DNA of 64,000 nucleotides, taken from positions 868,001-932,000 of the forward strand of contig NZ_CP085725.1 in assembly GCF_036840915.1 (NCBI RefSeq), written 5' to 3'. The translations under genes were made by a program, and so were the position numbers. Positions 25,982 to 35,574 of the stretch are shown piece after piece. The stretch's first letter is position 1, and every line of letters begins with the position of its first letter. The notes below the pieces were generated by a model, which saw only the letters and a program-made list of their open reading frames with translations, was not told where the DNA came from and made no database searches. This DNA comes from Flavobacterium hankyongi (lineage in GTDB: Bacteria > Bacteroidota > Bacteroidia > Flavobacteriales > Flavobacteriaceae).

Positions 25982-27370
25982 TTATTGTTTTTTTACTATT
26001 TGAGCCATTAATTCTGCTTCGGCAACTAATTTACCATTTGCATAAGCGTTAGCTTGCATGTGACAAATACCTCTTCGAATTGGCGAAAGTAAATCTAATT
26101 TAAAAATTAATGTATCTCCAGGCAATACCTTATGCTTGAACTTTACATTATCTATTTTCATGAAATAAGTTAAATAATTTTCAGGATCTGGAACAGTACT
26201 TAAAATTAAAATACCTCCTGTTTGTGCCATTGCCTCAACTATTAAAACCCCTGGCATTACTGGTGCTCCTGGAAAATGCCCTACGAAGAAATCTTCATTC
26301 ATAGTAACATTTTTAAGTCCTACCACTTGCGTGTCAGTCATTTCTAAAATTCTATCAACAAGTAAGAATGGAGGACGATGCGGCAACATAGACATAATTT
26401 TGTGAATGTCCATTAATGGCTCTTTGTTTAAATCATAAACAGGAACATTATTGCGTTGCTCGTTTTTAATAAGTTTAGACATTTTTTTAGCAAACTGAGT
26501 GTTTACAAAATGCCCAGGTTTGTTAGCAATAACTTTACCTTTTATTTTTGTACCAATTAAAGCTAAATCTCCCACAACATCTAATAGTTTGTGACGAGCT
26601 GCTTCATTAGGGAAATGAAGAGTTAAGTTATCTAAAACTCCGTTTGGAGTAACTGATATTTTATCTTTTCCGAAGGCAACTTTTAATTTTTCCATTGTTT
26701 CTGTAGATAATTCTTTATCAACATAAACAATAGCATTATTTAAATCCCCTCCTTTAATTAATCCATTTTCCAGAAGCATTTCAAGTTCATGCAAGAAACT
26801 AAATGTACGACAAGCAGCTATTTCAGTTTTAAATTCTGAAATATTTTTCATGCTAGCATTTTGGGTACCAAGAACTTTTGTACCAAAATCAACCATTGCA
26901 GTCACTTGATAATCATCTGCAGGAATGACTGTTATTTCACTTCCTGTAGATTCATCTACATAGGAAATAACATCCTTTACAACAAATACATTTCTATCTG
27001 CATCTTGATCTACTACTCCAACTTTTTCGATCGCTTCAACAAAATACTTTGATGAACCATCCATAATTGGTAGTTCAGAAGCATTTAATTCGATAATAAC
27101 ATTATCTAAATCACAACCTACAACAGCGGCCAAAACGTGCTCAGGAGTTTGAATCATAACTCCTAATTTCTCAAGATTTGTACCTCTTTGCGTTGTTACT
27201 ACATAAGCTGCATCAGCTTCGATGATTGGTTGTCCTTCTAAGTCAACACGTACAAAAGTAAATCCATTATTTACGGGTGCTGGTTTAAAAGTCATTGTAA
27301 CTTCTCTTCCAGTGTGAAGTCCAACACCAGTTAGGGTAATTTCTGATTGGATGGTTTTTTGCTTAACCAT
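25982..27370 (-). CDS. lpxC-fabZ: Bifunctional LpxC deacetylase / FabZ dehydratase
   Basis: A 462-residue fusion of two enzymes. Residues 1 to about 305 are LpxC, the zinc-dependent committed step of lipid A synthesis, with IQTPEHVLAAVVG near residue 80, the HELEML region and the HFPNEAARHKLLDVVGDLALIG motif supplying zinc ligands and the catalytic Asp. From about residue 320 FabZ follows, the 3-hydroxyacyl-ACP dehydratase, with IMSMLPHRPPFLLVDRIL and the active-site VGHFPGAPVMPGVLIVEAMAQTGG. The fusion is typical of Bacteroidota and couples fatty-acid elongation with lipid A flux. Confidence 0.96.
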   Translation of the reverse strand: MVKQKTIQSEITLTGVGLHTGREVTMTFKPAPVNNGFTFVRVDLEGQPIIEADAAYVVTTQRGTNLEKLGVMIQTPEHVLAAVVGCDLDNVIIELNASELPIMDGSSKYFVEAIEKVGVVDQDADRNVFVVKDVISYVDESTGSEITVIPADDYQVTAMVDFGTKVLGTQNASMKNISEFKTEIAACRTFSFLHELEMLLENGLIKGGDLNNAIVYVDKELSTETMEKLKVAFGKDKISVTPNGVLDNLTLHFPNEAARHKLLDVVGDLALIGTKIKGKVIANKPGHFVNTQFAKKMSKLIKNEQRNNVPVYDLNKEPLMDIHKIMSMLPHRPPFLLVDRILEMTDTQVVGLKNVTMNEDFFVGHFPGAPVMPGVLIVEAMAQTGGILILSTVPDPENYLTYFMKIDNVKFKHKVLPGDTLIFKLDLLSPIRRGICHMQANAYANGKLVAEAELMAQIVKKQ

Positions 27371-27373
27371 GAT

Positions 27374-28399
27374 TTAATTGTTTTTCTTTTTTAATACTTC
27401 TAATTCGGATACTATTTTAGGAAGATTTTTAAAGTGTACATATGATTTATTATAATCACTATACCCCAAAGCAGGGCTTCCTTGTATTGTTTCGTTATCT
27501 TTTATATTCCTACCAACTCCTGTTTGAGCTTGTATTTTAACATTATTTCCAACAACCAAATGGCCAGCTATACCAACTTGCCCACCAATCATACAGTTTT
27601 TACCAATTTTAGTTGATCCTGCAACGCCTGTTTGTGCAGCGATAACTGTATTTTCACCAATTTCAACATTATGGGCAATTTGAATTTGGTTATCAAGCTT
27701 TACTCCTTTACGAATTATTGTTGATCCTAAAGTCGCTCTATCAATAGTTGTTCCTGCTCCTACATCTACATTATCTTCTATAATAACATTACCTATTTGT
27801 GGCACTTTACTATATTCTCCATTTTCATTTGGTGCAAAACCAAAGCCATCGGCTCCAATAACTGTTCCCGAATGTATAGTGCAGTTTTTTCCTATAATGG
27901 TTTCAGAATAAATTTTTGCTCCTGCAAAGATCGTAGTATTGTCTCCAATTATCACATTATCACCCACAAAACTATTTGGATAAATTTTCACATTTTCTCC
28001 AATAAATACATTTTCCCCAACATAACTAAATGCTCCTAAATAGAAATTATCTCCATGTTGTGCAGTTTCTGACAATACACAGGGAACTTCAATTCCTACT
28101 TTATTTAGTTTAATTTGATTGTAGAACTCTAGTAATTTTGAAAAAGATTTATAAGCATCCTCAACCTTAATAAGGGTTGTTGTGAGTGGACTCTCTGGTT
28201 CAAAGGTTTTATTTACAATAGTTATTGTAGCCTTTGTTTCATATATATAATTAATATACTTAGGGTTTGCTAAAAATGTAAGCGAACCTTCAGTACCTTC
28301 TTCAATTTTTGATAACTTAGAAACTTCAGCATTAGGATTTCCTACTACTTCACCTTCTAGAATACCTGCTATTTGCTCGGCCGTAAATTTCATATTCAT
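27374..28399 (-). CDS. lpxD: UDP-3-O-(3-hydroxyacyl)glucosamine N-acyltransferase LpxD
   Basis: Adds the second acyl chain to the LpxC product. Its 341 residues show the N-terminal uridine-binding domain (FTAEQIAGILEGEVVGNPNAEVSKLSKIEEG), a long hexapeptide beta-helix and the catalytic His in NQIQIAHNVEIGENTVIAAQTGVAG. The C-terminal NIKDNETIQGSPALGY ending is canonical. Two in-frame ATG codons (28399 and 28393) are possible starts. It is followed with a 3-base gap by lpxC/fabZ. This is the canonical copy; a shorter paralogue lies after efp. Confidence 0.95.
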   Translation of the reverse strand: MNMKFTAEQIAGILEGEVVGNPNAEVSKLSKIEEGTEGSLTFLANPKYINYIYETKATITIVNKTFEPESPLTTTLIKVEDAYKSFSKLLEFYNQIKLNKVGIEVPCVLSETAQHGDNFYLGAFSYVGENVFIGENVKIYPNSFVGDNVIIGDNTTIFAGAKIYSETIIGKNCTIHSGTVIGADGFGFAPNENGEYSKVPQIGNVIIEDNVDVGAGTTIDRATLGSTIIRKGVKLDNQIQIAHNVEIGENTVIAAQTGVAGSTKIGKNCMIGGQVGIAGHLVVGNNVKIQAQTGVGRNIKDNETIQGSPALGYSDYNKSYVHFKNLPKIVSELEVLKKKNN

Positions 28400-28425
28400 G
28401 CAAAAGTATAAATTTTTTGTGAATT

Positions 28426-29661
28426 TTAACTTTTATTAAGCTGTTTTGGAAAACACAAATAGTATTTTGTAACATGCTTTGACAATGCATTTAAGGATAA
28501 CTGGTCTGATAATATTGCAACATCTTCTAAACCACCATCTTTTTGTAAAATCCTTATTGGTTCAGCTATTTTACTGTATGCTTGATTTTTTATTTTTCCT
28601 TTAAAAACAAAATATTTTGATTCCAGAACAGATAATTTGCTTTCTTTAGAGTATTGCTCTAAAAGCGATTGTATTTCTTCAGTAGAAAACTTCTCGTTGC
28701 TCATTTTTATTTTAAGCAAATCTCTATTAATAATCATCTTACTTAAAGTAGATAACGTAAAATCTTCGTGATATTGCCAGTTTTTAATTGCTCCAATAAT
28801 ATCCGTGTCATCCAATTTGGCAAATTCTTCAAGAATTTCATCATTGAAATCATGAAGCATAATTTTGTTTTCAATGAAAAAATGCAAAGGCTTACTACAT
28901 TCTACATCAGATCCTTTTTGATATAACTCCTTTGCCCTTTTAAGAATTCTGGTTAAAATTTCTTCAGCTACCAAACTTGTTTTGTGCAAATAAACCTGCC
29001 AGTACATTAAACGACGAGCCATTAAGAATTTTTCAACAGAATAAATTCCTTTCTCTTCAATAACCAAAACATCATCAACCACATTCATCATTTGAATTAA
29101 TCGATCAGAATTAATTTTTCCTTCTTCTACTCCACTATAAAAACTATCACGCTTTAAATAATCCATACGATCCATATCTAATTGACTAGATATCAATTGA
29201 AGCATGAATTTTCGGTGGTATTCTCCTTTGAATATTTGAATTGCTAAACTTAATTTTCCATTAAACTCTTTATTGAGTTTATTCATAAATAAAAGTGAAA
29301 TTTCTTCATGATGCACATCTTCAACAATGCTATGTTCCATAGCGTGAGAAAAAGGTCCATGGCCAATATCATGAAGCAAAATTGCCACATACAAAGCATT
29401 TTCTTCTTCTTCTGAAATTTGAACGTTTTTAAATCGTAATACATTTACTGCTTTTTGCATGATATGCAAACAACCTAACGCATGATGAAATCGGGTGTGA
29501 TTTGCTCCTGGATAAACTAAATAAGACAATCCCATTTGAGAAATTCTTCGCAAACGTTGAAAATATGGATGTTGGATTAAATCATAAATGAAAGGATTAG
29601 GCATGGTTATAAAACCATATATGGGATCATTAAAGATTTTTAGTTTGTTTGTTTTACTCAC
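28426..29661 (-). CDS. HD-domain phosphohydrolase (dGTPase-like)
   Basis: A 411-residue metal-dependent hydrolase of the HD superfamily. The HD motif is ILLHDIGHGPFSHAMEHSI near residue 95, preceded by QRLRRISQMGLSYLVYPGANHTRFHHALG and followed by QLISSQLDMDRMDYLKRDSFYSGV, a pattern shared with SAMHD1/dNTP triphosphohydrolase-type enzymes. The likely substrate is a deoxynucleoside triphosphate or related nucleotide, which is inference. It lies upstream of lpxD and probably starts that transcript. Confidence 0.9.
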   Translation of the reverse strand: MSKTNKLKIFNDPIYGFITMPNPFIYDLIQHPYFQRLRRISQMGLSYLVYPGANHTRFHHALGCLHIMQKAVNVLRFKNVQISEEEENALYVAILLHDIGHGPFSHAMEHSIVEDVHHEEISLLFMNKLNKEFNGKLSLAIQIFKGEYHRKFMLQLISSQLDMDRMDYLKRDSFYSGVEEGKINSDRLIQMMNVVDDVLVIEEKGIYSVEKFLMARRLMYWQVYLHKTSLVAEEILTRILKRAKELYQKGSDVECSKPLHFFIENKIMLHDFNDEILEEFAKLDDTDIIGAIKNWQYHEDFTLSTLSKMIINRDLLKIKMSNEKFSTEEIQSLLEQYSKESKLSVLESKYFVFKGKIKNQAYSKIAEPIRILQKDGGLEDVAILSDQLSLNALSKHVTKYYLCFPKQLNKS

Positions 29662-29703
29662 AAAATACTATTTAGGCTAACAAATATAGGATTATTTTAA
29701 AAA

Positions 29704-29741
29704 TAAAATCCCTAATTATTTTGTATCAATTAGGGATTTTA
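29704..29741 (-). terminator. Terminator after the M13 peptidase gene
   Basis: A perfect 14-bp inverted repeat (TAAAATCCCTAATT and its complement) with a 10-base loop lies just past the peptidase stop codon and before the HD-domain gene, with an AT-rich tract on both sides. Confidence 0.82.
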
Positions 29742-29750
29742 TTAATGATT

Positions 29751-31796
29751 TTACCAAATCACGATTCTATCTTTTACAGGAATAAACATTTTACCACCTT
29801 TTTTAATATTGAATGTTTTATAAAACTCATCAATATTACTCAACACTCCATTAATTCTATATTTTGCTGGAGCATGAACATCTGTTATCAATTGTTGACC
29901 TAGTGATTCTGGTTTTATATTTACCATCCAAGCATAACCATAAGCTAAAAAGAATCTTTGATTTGGTGTTAAACCAGCTATTTTTTTATTCTCCTTAAAC
30001 TGATTTGTTTTTTTAAATGCTTCATAACCCATTACCACTCCACCTAAATCAGCAATATTTTCACCTTGAGTTGCATCTCCATTAACAAATTTACCTGGCA
30101 AAGCCTCATATTTACTGTATTGAGCTACTATAGCTTTAGTTTTTTCTTTAAATTTTTTCAAATCATCTGAAGTCCACCAGTTATTTAAATTACCTTTTTC
30201 ATCATACTGACTTCCTTGATCATCAAAACCATGAGTGATTTCGTGACCAAAAGTCGAACCTCCAATAATTCCATATAAAATGGCATCATCTGGCATTCTT
30301 CCTTCAAATCCAGGAACAATTATATTACATGCAGGAACACAAATTTCATTATTGCTTGGACTGTAATAAGCATTATATGTTTGTGGATACATTCCCCATT
30401 CTGTTCTATCTACAGCTTTACCAAATTTATTAGACATATCATTATAGCTCCATTTGTTTACAGAAATCACATTAGCACAATATGCATCTCTGCTAATAGA
30501 AACAGAAGACATGTCTTTCCACTTATCCGGATAACCAACTTTCATAACTATTTTTGAAAGCTTATGCAATGCTTTTTTCTTAGTTTCTGGACTCATCCAG
30601 TCAAGCTTCTTAATTCGTTCAGCATAAACATCGCGAATATTGTTACCAATCTCTAAAAGCTTCTCTTTTGTACCTTTTGGTAAATATTCATCTACATAAA
30701 CTTGCCCAATCAATTCCCCTAAAGAACCGTCTGTTTGCTCCACAACTCTTTTCCAACGCGGTTTTTGTTCTTTTACACCACTCATTACTGTTGAATAAAA
30801 GTAGAAATTTTGTTTCTCAAAATCATTACTCAAATAAGAAGCGTAACTATTAACCAAATCCCATTTTAAATAGGTTTTCCAATCATTGATTGAGTACGAC
30901 TTAATTGTTTTATCTAATGCTTTATAGAATTCAGGTTGACCAACAATTACCGTATCTGCCTTTTTTATATTCATTATTGAAAGCATTTTGTCCCAAGCAA
31001 TATTTGGCGTAACCGATTTAAATTCGGTTAAAGACATTTTGTTGTAATTCTTAATTGGATCACGAAGTGCTTCAAGTTTTCTAGAATTGTTCGCCAATTC
31101 TGTTTCTAACTTCATAATTACTTGAGCATTCGACTTTGCCGAAGAAACATCATTGCCCATCAATTTTGACATTGCTTCAAGATGCTTTACATATTCAGCT
31201 CTAATTGTAACCGTTTCTTTATCAGTATTAAAATAGTAATCACGATTACCCATTCCTAACCCGCCTTGAGAAAAGAACAAAGCATATTTTTCACTAATTT
31301 TATCATCTTGACCTACATAAAAACCAAATGCTGGATTTGCACCAATAGTATGTAAATAAGCAATAGAGTTTACAAGAGAAGGAATATCTTTTATAGCATC
31401 AATTTTAGCTAACTCATTTTTCAAAGGGTTAATACCTTGCTTATTAATAGTAATTGTATCCATACCTGATGCATAAAAATCGCCTATTTTTTGTTTGTTA
31501 GTTCCTTTGTCTGCATTTTCCGAAGCAGATTTTTCACAGATTTGTCTTATTTGACTATTGATTGTATCACCAATAGTTCTAAAAATTCCATTACTTCGTT
31601 CCGAATCTGGAATTGGGTTTTTTTTAAACCATCCTCCGTTTGCATAACTAAAGAAATCATCAGAAGGATCTATTAATGTATCTCTATTAGTAACCAATAC
31701 ATCGGGAGCATTGACATCAAATACTTTTTCTTTTTTGCAACTTGTCACAAATAAAGCAACCCCAAGTACAAGGATTGCAACTTTATTATAATTCAT
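29751..31796 (-). CDS. M13 family (neprilysin/PepO-like) zinc metallopeptidase, lipoprotein
   Basis: A 681-residue exported peptidase. The start MNYNKVAILVLGVALFVTSCKKEK contains a lipobox with Cys at about residue 20, so it is likely membrane-anchored outside the cytoplasm. The catalytic zinc motif is HEITH in GGSTFGHEITHGFDDQGSQYD, and the third ligand lies in GENIADLGGVVMGYEA (ExxxD). A substrate-binding NEICVPACNII region also fits the family. It has its own terminator. Role: degradation of peptides imported or released at the cell surface. Confidence 0.94.
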   Translation of the reverse strand: MNYNKVAILVLGVALFVTSCKKEKVFDVNAPDVLVTNRDTLIDPSDDFFSYANGGWFKKNPIPDSERSNGIFRTIGDTINSQIRQICEKSASENADKGTNKQKIGDFYASGMDTITINKQGINPLKNELAKIDAIKDIPSLVNSIAYLHTIGANPAFGFYVGQDDKISEKYALFFSQGGLGMGNRDYYFNTDKETVTIRAEYVKHLEAMSKLMGNDVSSAKSNAQVIMKLETELANNSRKLEALRDPIKNYNKMSLTEFKSVTPNIAWDKMLSIMNIKKADTVIVGQPEFYKALDKTIKSYSINDWKTYLKWDLVNSYASYLSNDFEKQNFYFYSTVMSGVKEQKPRWKRVVEQTDGSLGELIGQVYVDEYLPKGTKEKLLEIGNNIRDVYAERIKKLDWMSPETKKKALHKLSKIVMKVGYPDKWKDMSSVSISRDAYCANVISVNKWSYNDMSNKFGKAVDRTEWGMYPQTYNAYYSPSNNEICVPACNIIVPGFEGRMPDDAILYGIIGGSTFGHEITHGFDDQGSQYDEKGNLNNWWTSDDLKKFKEKTKAIVAQYSKYEALPGKFVNGDATQGENIADLGGVVMGYEAFKKTNQFKENKKIAGLTPNQRFFLAYGYAWMVNIKPESLGQQLITDVHAPAKYRINGVLSNIDEFYKTFNIKKGGKMFIPVKDRIVIW

Positions 31797-31924
31797 ATTT
31801 TTTTTGTTTGTTTGGCCCCAAATATATTGAAAACTAATTATTAATAAAAACTCAGCAATATTTTACAATATTTTTATGAAACTGATGTTTAATAAGTAGT
31901 AAATTGCAACAGAAATCGAATTAT

Positions 31925-33475
31925 ATGAGCATTAAGATACTTTGGGTTGATGATGAAATCGACTTATTAAAACCACACATATTATTTCTTGAAAAGAAAA
32001 ATTATACAGTCAAAACATGTAACAACGGACGTGATGCTGTAGACTTAATTCAGGAAGAAAATTTCGATATTGTTTTTCTGGACGAAAACATGCCAGGAAT
32101 GTCAGGATTAGAGACTTTATCTGAGATAAAGGAAAAAATATCTACAGTTCCAGTAATTATGATTACTAAAAGCGAAGAGGAATATATCATGGAGGAAGCC
32201 ATTGGTTCTAAAATAGCCGATTACTTAATCAAACCTGTAAATCCAAACCAAATTCTATTAAGTTTAAAAAAGAATTTGGATCACTCACGATTAATTTCTG
32301 AAAAGACTACGCTTGATTATCAAAAAGAATTCCGTAAAATATCTATGGATATGGTAATGGTTAATTCTTATGAAGAATGGATTGATTTATATAAAAAATT
32401 AATGTTTTGGGAAATGGAGCTGGAAAACATAGACGATCAAAATATGTCCCAAATTCTTGAATCTCAAAAAGCTGAAGCCAATTCACAATTTGGTAAGTTT
32501 ATTGAGAAAAATTACGAAGATTGGTTTCAGCCAAAAGCTGACAAACCAATTCAGTCACATGAAGTTTTCAAACAACTTGTTGTTCCCGAATTAAAAGGTA
32601 GTGAAAATGTTTTATTTGTTGTAATTGACAACTTACGATATGATCAATGGAAAGCTTTTGAAAGTGTAATAGGAAATCATTACAAACTTGAAGCGGAAAC
32701 ACCATATTATGCCATTTTGCCTACAGCTACTCAATATGCCAGAAATGCATTATTTTCAGGTCTATTACCTTTAGACATGGAAAAACAATTTCCACAGTAT
32801 TGGAAAAACGATATAGATGAAGGTGGTAAAAATTTATATGAAGCTGAATTTTTAGATGCACAAATAAAAAGACTTGGATTAAATATTCAACACGAATATT
32901 TCAAAATTACCAACTTTACAAATGGAAAAAAATTAGCCGAAAATTTCAAAGCTTTAAAGGATAAAAAGCTAGTCTCGGTAGTGTACAACTTCGTCGATAT
33001 GCTATCCCATGCAAAAACTGACATGGAAGTTGTTAAAGAATTAGCATCTGATGACAAGGCATATAGATCATTAACTTTAAGTTGGTTTAAAAATTCTCCA
33101 TTATTAGAAATTATTCAACAAGCACAAAAACTAGGATTTAAACTTATTTTAACTACTGATCATGGGACAATTAACTGTAAAAACCCATCGAAAGTAATTG
33201 GAGATAAAAACACTAGTTTGAATTTACGCTACAAAACTGGCCGAAGTCTTACTTATGAACAAAAGGATGTATATGCTGTAAAAGAACCTAAAAAAATCGG
33301 CTTGCCAATTGTAAACATGACAAGTTCTTATATTTTTGCAAAAAATGATTATTTTCTTGCTTACGTAAATAACTATAATCATTATGTGAGTTTTTACAGA
33401 AACACCTATCAACATGGAGGTATTTCGTTAGAAGAAATGATTGTTCCCTTTTTAGTATTTAGTCCAAAGAAGTAA
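31925..33475 (+). CDS. porX: PorX-type response regulator with PglZ domain
   Basis: A two-domain protein of 516 residues from the ATG at 31925 (an in-frame TTG seven codons earlier is less likely). Residues 1-120 are a receiver with the acidic pair WVDDEID, the phospho-acceptor Asp in IVFLDENMPGMSGL (residue 53) and KP in DYLIKPVNP. From about residue 170 comes a PglZ/alkaline-phosphatase-superfamily domain (VLFVVIDNLRYDQW, TATQYARNALFSG, ILTTDHGTINCKNP). PorX in Porphyromonas controls type IX secretion genes, and the two-domain match is strong. The tsaE start is one base beyond the stop codon. Confidence 0.92.
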   Translation: MSIKILWVDDEIDLLKPHILFLEKKNYTVKTCNNGRDAVDLIQEENFDIVFLDENMPGMSGLETLSEIKEKISTVPVIMITKSEEEYIMEEAIGSKIADYLIKPVNPNQILLSLKKNLDHSRLISEKTTLDYQKEFRKISMDMVMVNSYEEWIDLYKKLMFWEMELENIDDQNMSQILESQKAEANSQFGKFIEKNYEDWFQPKADKPIQSHEVFKQLVVPELKGSENVLFVVIDNLRYDQWKAFESVIGNHYKLEAETPYYAILPTATQYARNALFSGLLPLDMEKQFPQYWKNDIDEGGKNLYEAEFLDAQIKRLGLNIQHEYFKITNFTNGKKLAENFKALKDKKLVSVVYNFVDMLSHAKTDMEVVKELASDDKAYRSLTLSWFKNSPLLEIIQQAQKLGFKLILTTDHGTINCKNPSKVIGDKNTSLNLRYKTGRSLTYEQKDVYAVKEPKKIGLPIVNMTSSYIFAKNDYFLAYVNNYNHYVSFYRNTYQHGGISLEEMIVPFLVFSPKK

Positions 33476-33476
33476 A

Positions 33477-33890
33477 ATGAAAATCGAGTTTTCACTAGAG
33501 GAAATAAACAAAATAGCCCAAAAAGTCATCGAATCAAATCCTGAAAAAGTAATTCTTTTTAATGGAGAAATGGGTGCTGGCAAAACAACTTTAATTAAAA
33601 GTATTTGCAAATATCTTGGAGTAGAAAATCCAACAAGTAGCCCTACTTTTAGTTTAGTTAATGAATACGAAATACCTAATAACCAATTAGTTTATCATTT
33701 TGATGTTTATAGATTAAAAAATCAAAATGAAGCTCTTGATATGGGCATCGATGAGTATTTATATTCTGGAAATTGGTGTTTTATAGAATGGGCAGAAAAA
33801 ATAGAAGATTTAATTCCGGAAAACCATTCAATCATAACAATATCAACTCTTTCTAACGGTAAAAGATTATTGGAATTAAAATTATTGTGA
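33477..33890 (+). CDS. tsaE: tRNA threonylcarbamoyladenosine synthesis ATPase TsaE
   Basis: Supports t6A modification of tRNA position 37 together with TsaB/TsaC/TsaD. The 137 residues contain the P-loop LFNGEMGAGKTTLIKSI, the switch SSPTFSLVNEYE and HFDVYRLKN, and the GIDEYLYSGNWCFIEWAEK motif of TsaE. It starts one base after the porX stop codon, so the two are co-transcribed. Confidence 0.95.
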   Translation: MKIEFSLEEINKIAQKVIESNPEKVILFNGEMGAGKTTLIKSICKYLGVENPTSSPTFSLVNEYEIPNNQLVYHFDVYRLKNQNEALDMGIDEYLYSGNWCFIEWAEKIEDLIPENHSIITISTLSNGKRLLELKLL

Positions 33891-33927
33891 GATTTTTTTT
33901 GTAATTTGGGCCAATTAAAATTTGGTC

Positions 33928-35121
33928 ATGGGCATTACACCATTTAGCAAACAAGAGTTGCTTCCTCAAGAAGAGAAACTAGAGATAGCCAAGCATAAAA
34001 GCGAACTTTTTATTGGTATTCCTAAGGAAACCTCATATCAAGAACGTCGTATTTGTTTGACTCCTGATGCTGTTAGCTCTTTAGTTTGTCACGGACATCG
34101 AGTTTTAATTGAATCTGGCGCAGGAAAACACGCCAGTTATTCTGACAAAGACTATAGCGACGCAGGCGCAGAAATAACCAGTGACACCAAAAAAATCTTT
34201 GAATGCCCAATGCTGTTAAAAGTAGAACCTCCTACTTTGGCAGAAATAGAAATGATTAAACCACAAACAATCATTATTTCGGCAATTCAGATAAAAACCA
34301 GAAAAAAAGAATATTTCGAAGCATTAAAGAAGAAAAAAATTACCGCTTTAGCCTTTGAATACATAAAAGACGATGACAACTCCTTCCCTGCTGTAAAATC
34401 ATTAAGCGAAATTGCCGGAACAGCTTCAGTTCTTGTTGCTGCAGAATTAATGACCACAAGTAACTCAGGAAATGGATTGCTTTTCGGAAATATCACAGGA
34501 GTACGACCAACCGAAGTTGTAATATTAGGAGCTGGAACCGTTGCTGAATATGCTGTTAAAACAGCATTAGGCTTAGGAGCTTCTGTAAAAGTTTTTGACA
34601 ATTCAATCACAAAATTAAGACGACTTCAAAACAATCTGAATCAACGAATCTTTACTTCAACAATACAGAACAAAACACTTTTAAAATCTTTAAGAAGATG
34701 CGATGTGGCAATTGGAGCCATGCGTGGAAAATATCGTACTCCAATTGTAGTTACCGAAGACATGGTATCTCACATGAAAAAAGGAGCTATAATTGTCGAT
34801 GTCAGCATCGATACAGGTGGATGTTTTGAAACTTCGGAAATTACAACTCACGAAAATCCCACCTTTATAAAAAACGGTGTAATTCATTATTGTGTACCTA
34901 ATATTCCGTCTAGATATTCTAAAACAGCTTCATTATCCATAAGCAATATCATAACTCCTTATTTGCTTCAAATTGCAAATGATGGAGGAATAGAATCAGC
35001 TATACGATGTGATGCTGGCTTAAAAAATGGTGTTTATTTTTATCATGGCATTTTGACAAACAAAACAATTGGCGAATGGTTTGATTTAACTTTTAGAGAC
35101 ATCAATTTAATTGTGTTTTAA
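33928..35121 (+). CDS. ald: Alanine dehydrogenase
   Basis: NAD-dependent oxidative deamination of L-alanine to pyruvate, linking alanine to central metabolism. The protein has 397 residues from the ATG at 33928 (a TTG two codons earlier is also in frame). The substrate-side IGIPKETSYQERRICLTPDAV is near the N-terminus, KVEPPTLAEI follows, and the NAD-binding VVILGAGTVAEYAVKTALGLGASVKVFDN lies in the middle. The C-terminal half includes GAIIVDVSIDTGGCFETSE and the HYCVPNIPSRYSKTAS region. It could also be a pyridine-nucleotide transhydrogenase alpha relative, but alanine dehydrogenase fits better. Confidence 0.86.
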   Translation: MGITPFSKQELLPQEEKLEIAKHKSELFIGIPKETSYQERRICLTPDAVSSLVCHGHRVLIESGAGKHASYSDKDYSDAGAEITSDTKKIFECPMLLKVEPPTLAEIEMIKPQTIIISAIQIKTRKKEYFEALKKKKITALAFEYIKDDDNSFPAVKSLSEIAGTASVLVAAELMTTSNSGNGLLFGNITGVRPTEVVILGAGTVAEYAVKTALGLGASVKVFDNSITKLRRLQNNLNQRIFTSTIQNKTLLKSLRRCDVAIGAMRGKYRTPIVVTEDMVSHMKKGAIIVDVSIDTGGCFETSEITTHENPTFIKNGVIHYCVPNIPSRYSKTASLSISNIITPYLLQIANDGGIESAIRCDAGLKNGVYFYHGILTNKTIGEWFDLTFRDINLIVF

Positions 35122-35157
35122 GTTTTATTCTACCTATTTTTGCTAAAATATTTTACA

Positions 35158-35541
35158 ATGAAATTTTATCAGCGCTTAAGTTATTATTTATTAGGCTTTC
35201 TTTTTGGATGTGTCTTTTTATTCTTCTTTTTAAATAAAAAACAAACTCGTTGCAGTTATTTCCCTAATGACCGAGTCTTAAATAATATAGTTTCCAAACC
35301 TTTTCATTATTCCCCTGAAGCTTCAAAAGTATTAGACGAAGGGTGGATAGACACATTAGACATCAAAAACACATTAACATACGGTGATGTTGATTTTGAT
35401 AGAAGCAATGTAAAAACAGGAAATGGCAAGCTTTATATAATTGAAGGAAAAACAACAAAAAATCAATTTATAGAGTTAAGTATTATTAACCAGGAAGACA
35501 AAGCGATTCTTAAAGAAATTAAAAAGATTCAAGCCGAATAA
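35158..35541 (+). CDS. Membrane-anchored DUF4258-like protein
   Basis: A 127-residue protein from the ATG giving MKFYQRLSYYLLGF; a TTG lies 6 codons upstream. One N-terminal membrane helix (SYYLLGFLFGCVFLFFFL) precedes a soluble domain. NNIVSKPFHYSPEASKVLDEGWIDTLDIKNTLTYGDVDFDRSNVKT and YIIEGKTTKNQFIELSII fit DUF4258 in my reading. It is probably periplasmic. It follows ald and ends in a bidirectional terminator. Confidence 0.75.
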   Translation: MKFYQRLSYYLLGFLFGCVFLFFFLNKKQTRCSYFPNDRVLNNIVSKPFHYSPEASKVLDEGWIDTLDIKNTLTYGDVDFDRSNVKTGNGKLYIIEGKTTKNQFIELSIINQEDKAILKEIKKIQAE

Positions 35542-35544
35542 ATA

Positions 35545-35573
35545 AAAAAGAGCAACTTAGGTTGCTCTTTTTT
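35545..35573. terminator. Bidirectional terminator
   Basis: GAGCAAC-TTAG-GTTGCTC with six A on the left and six T on the right forms a perfect stem between two convergent genes, so it serves both strands. Confidence 0.87.
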
Positions 35574-35574
35574 G

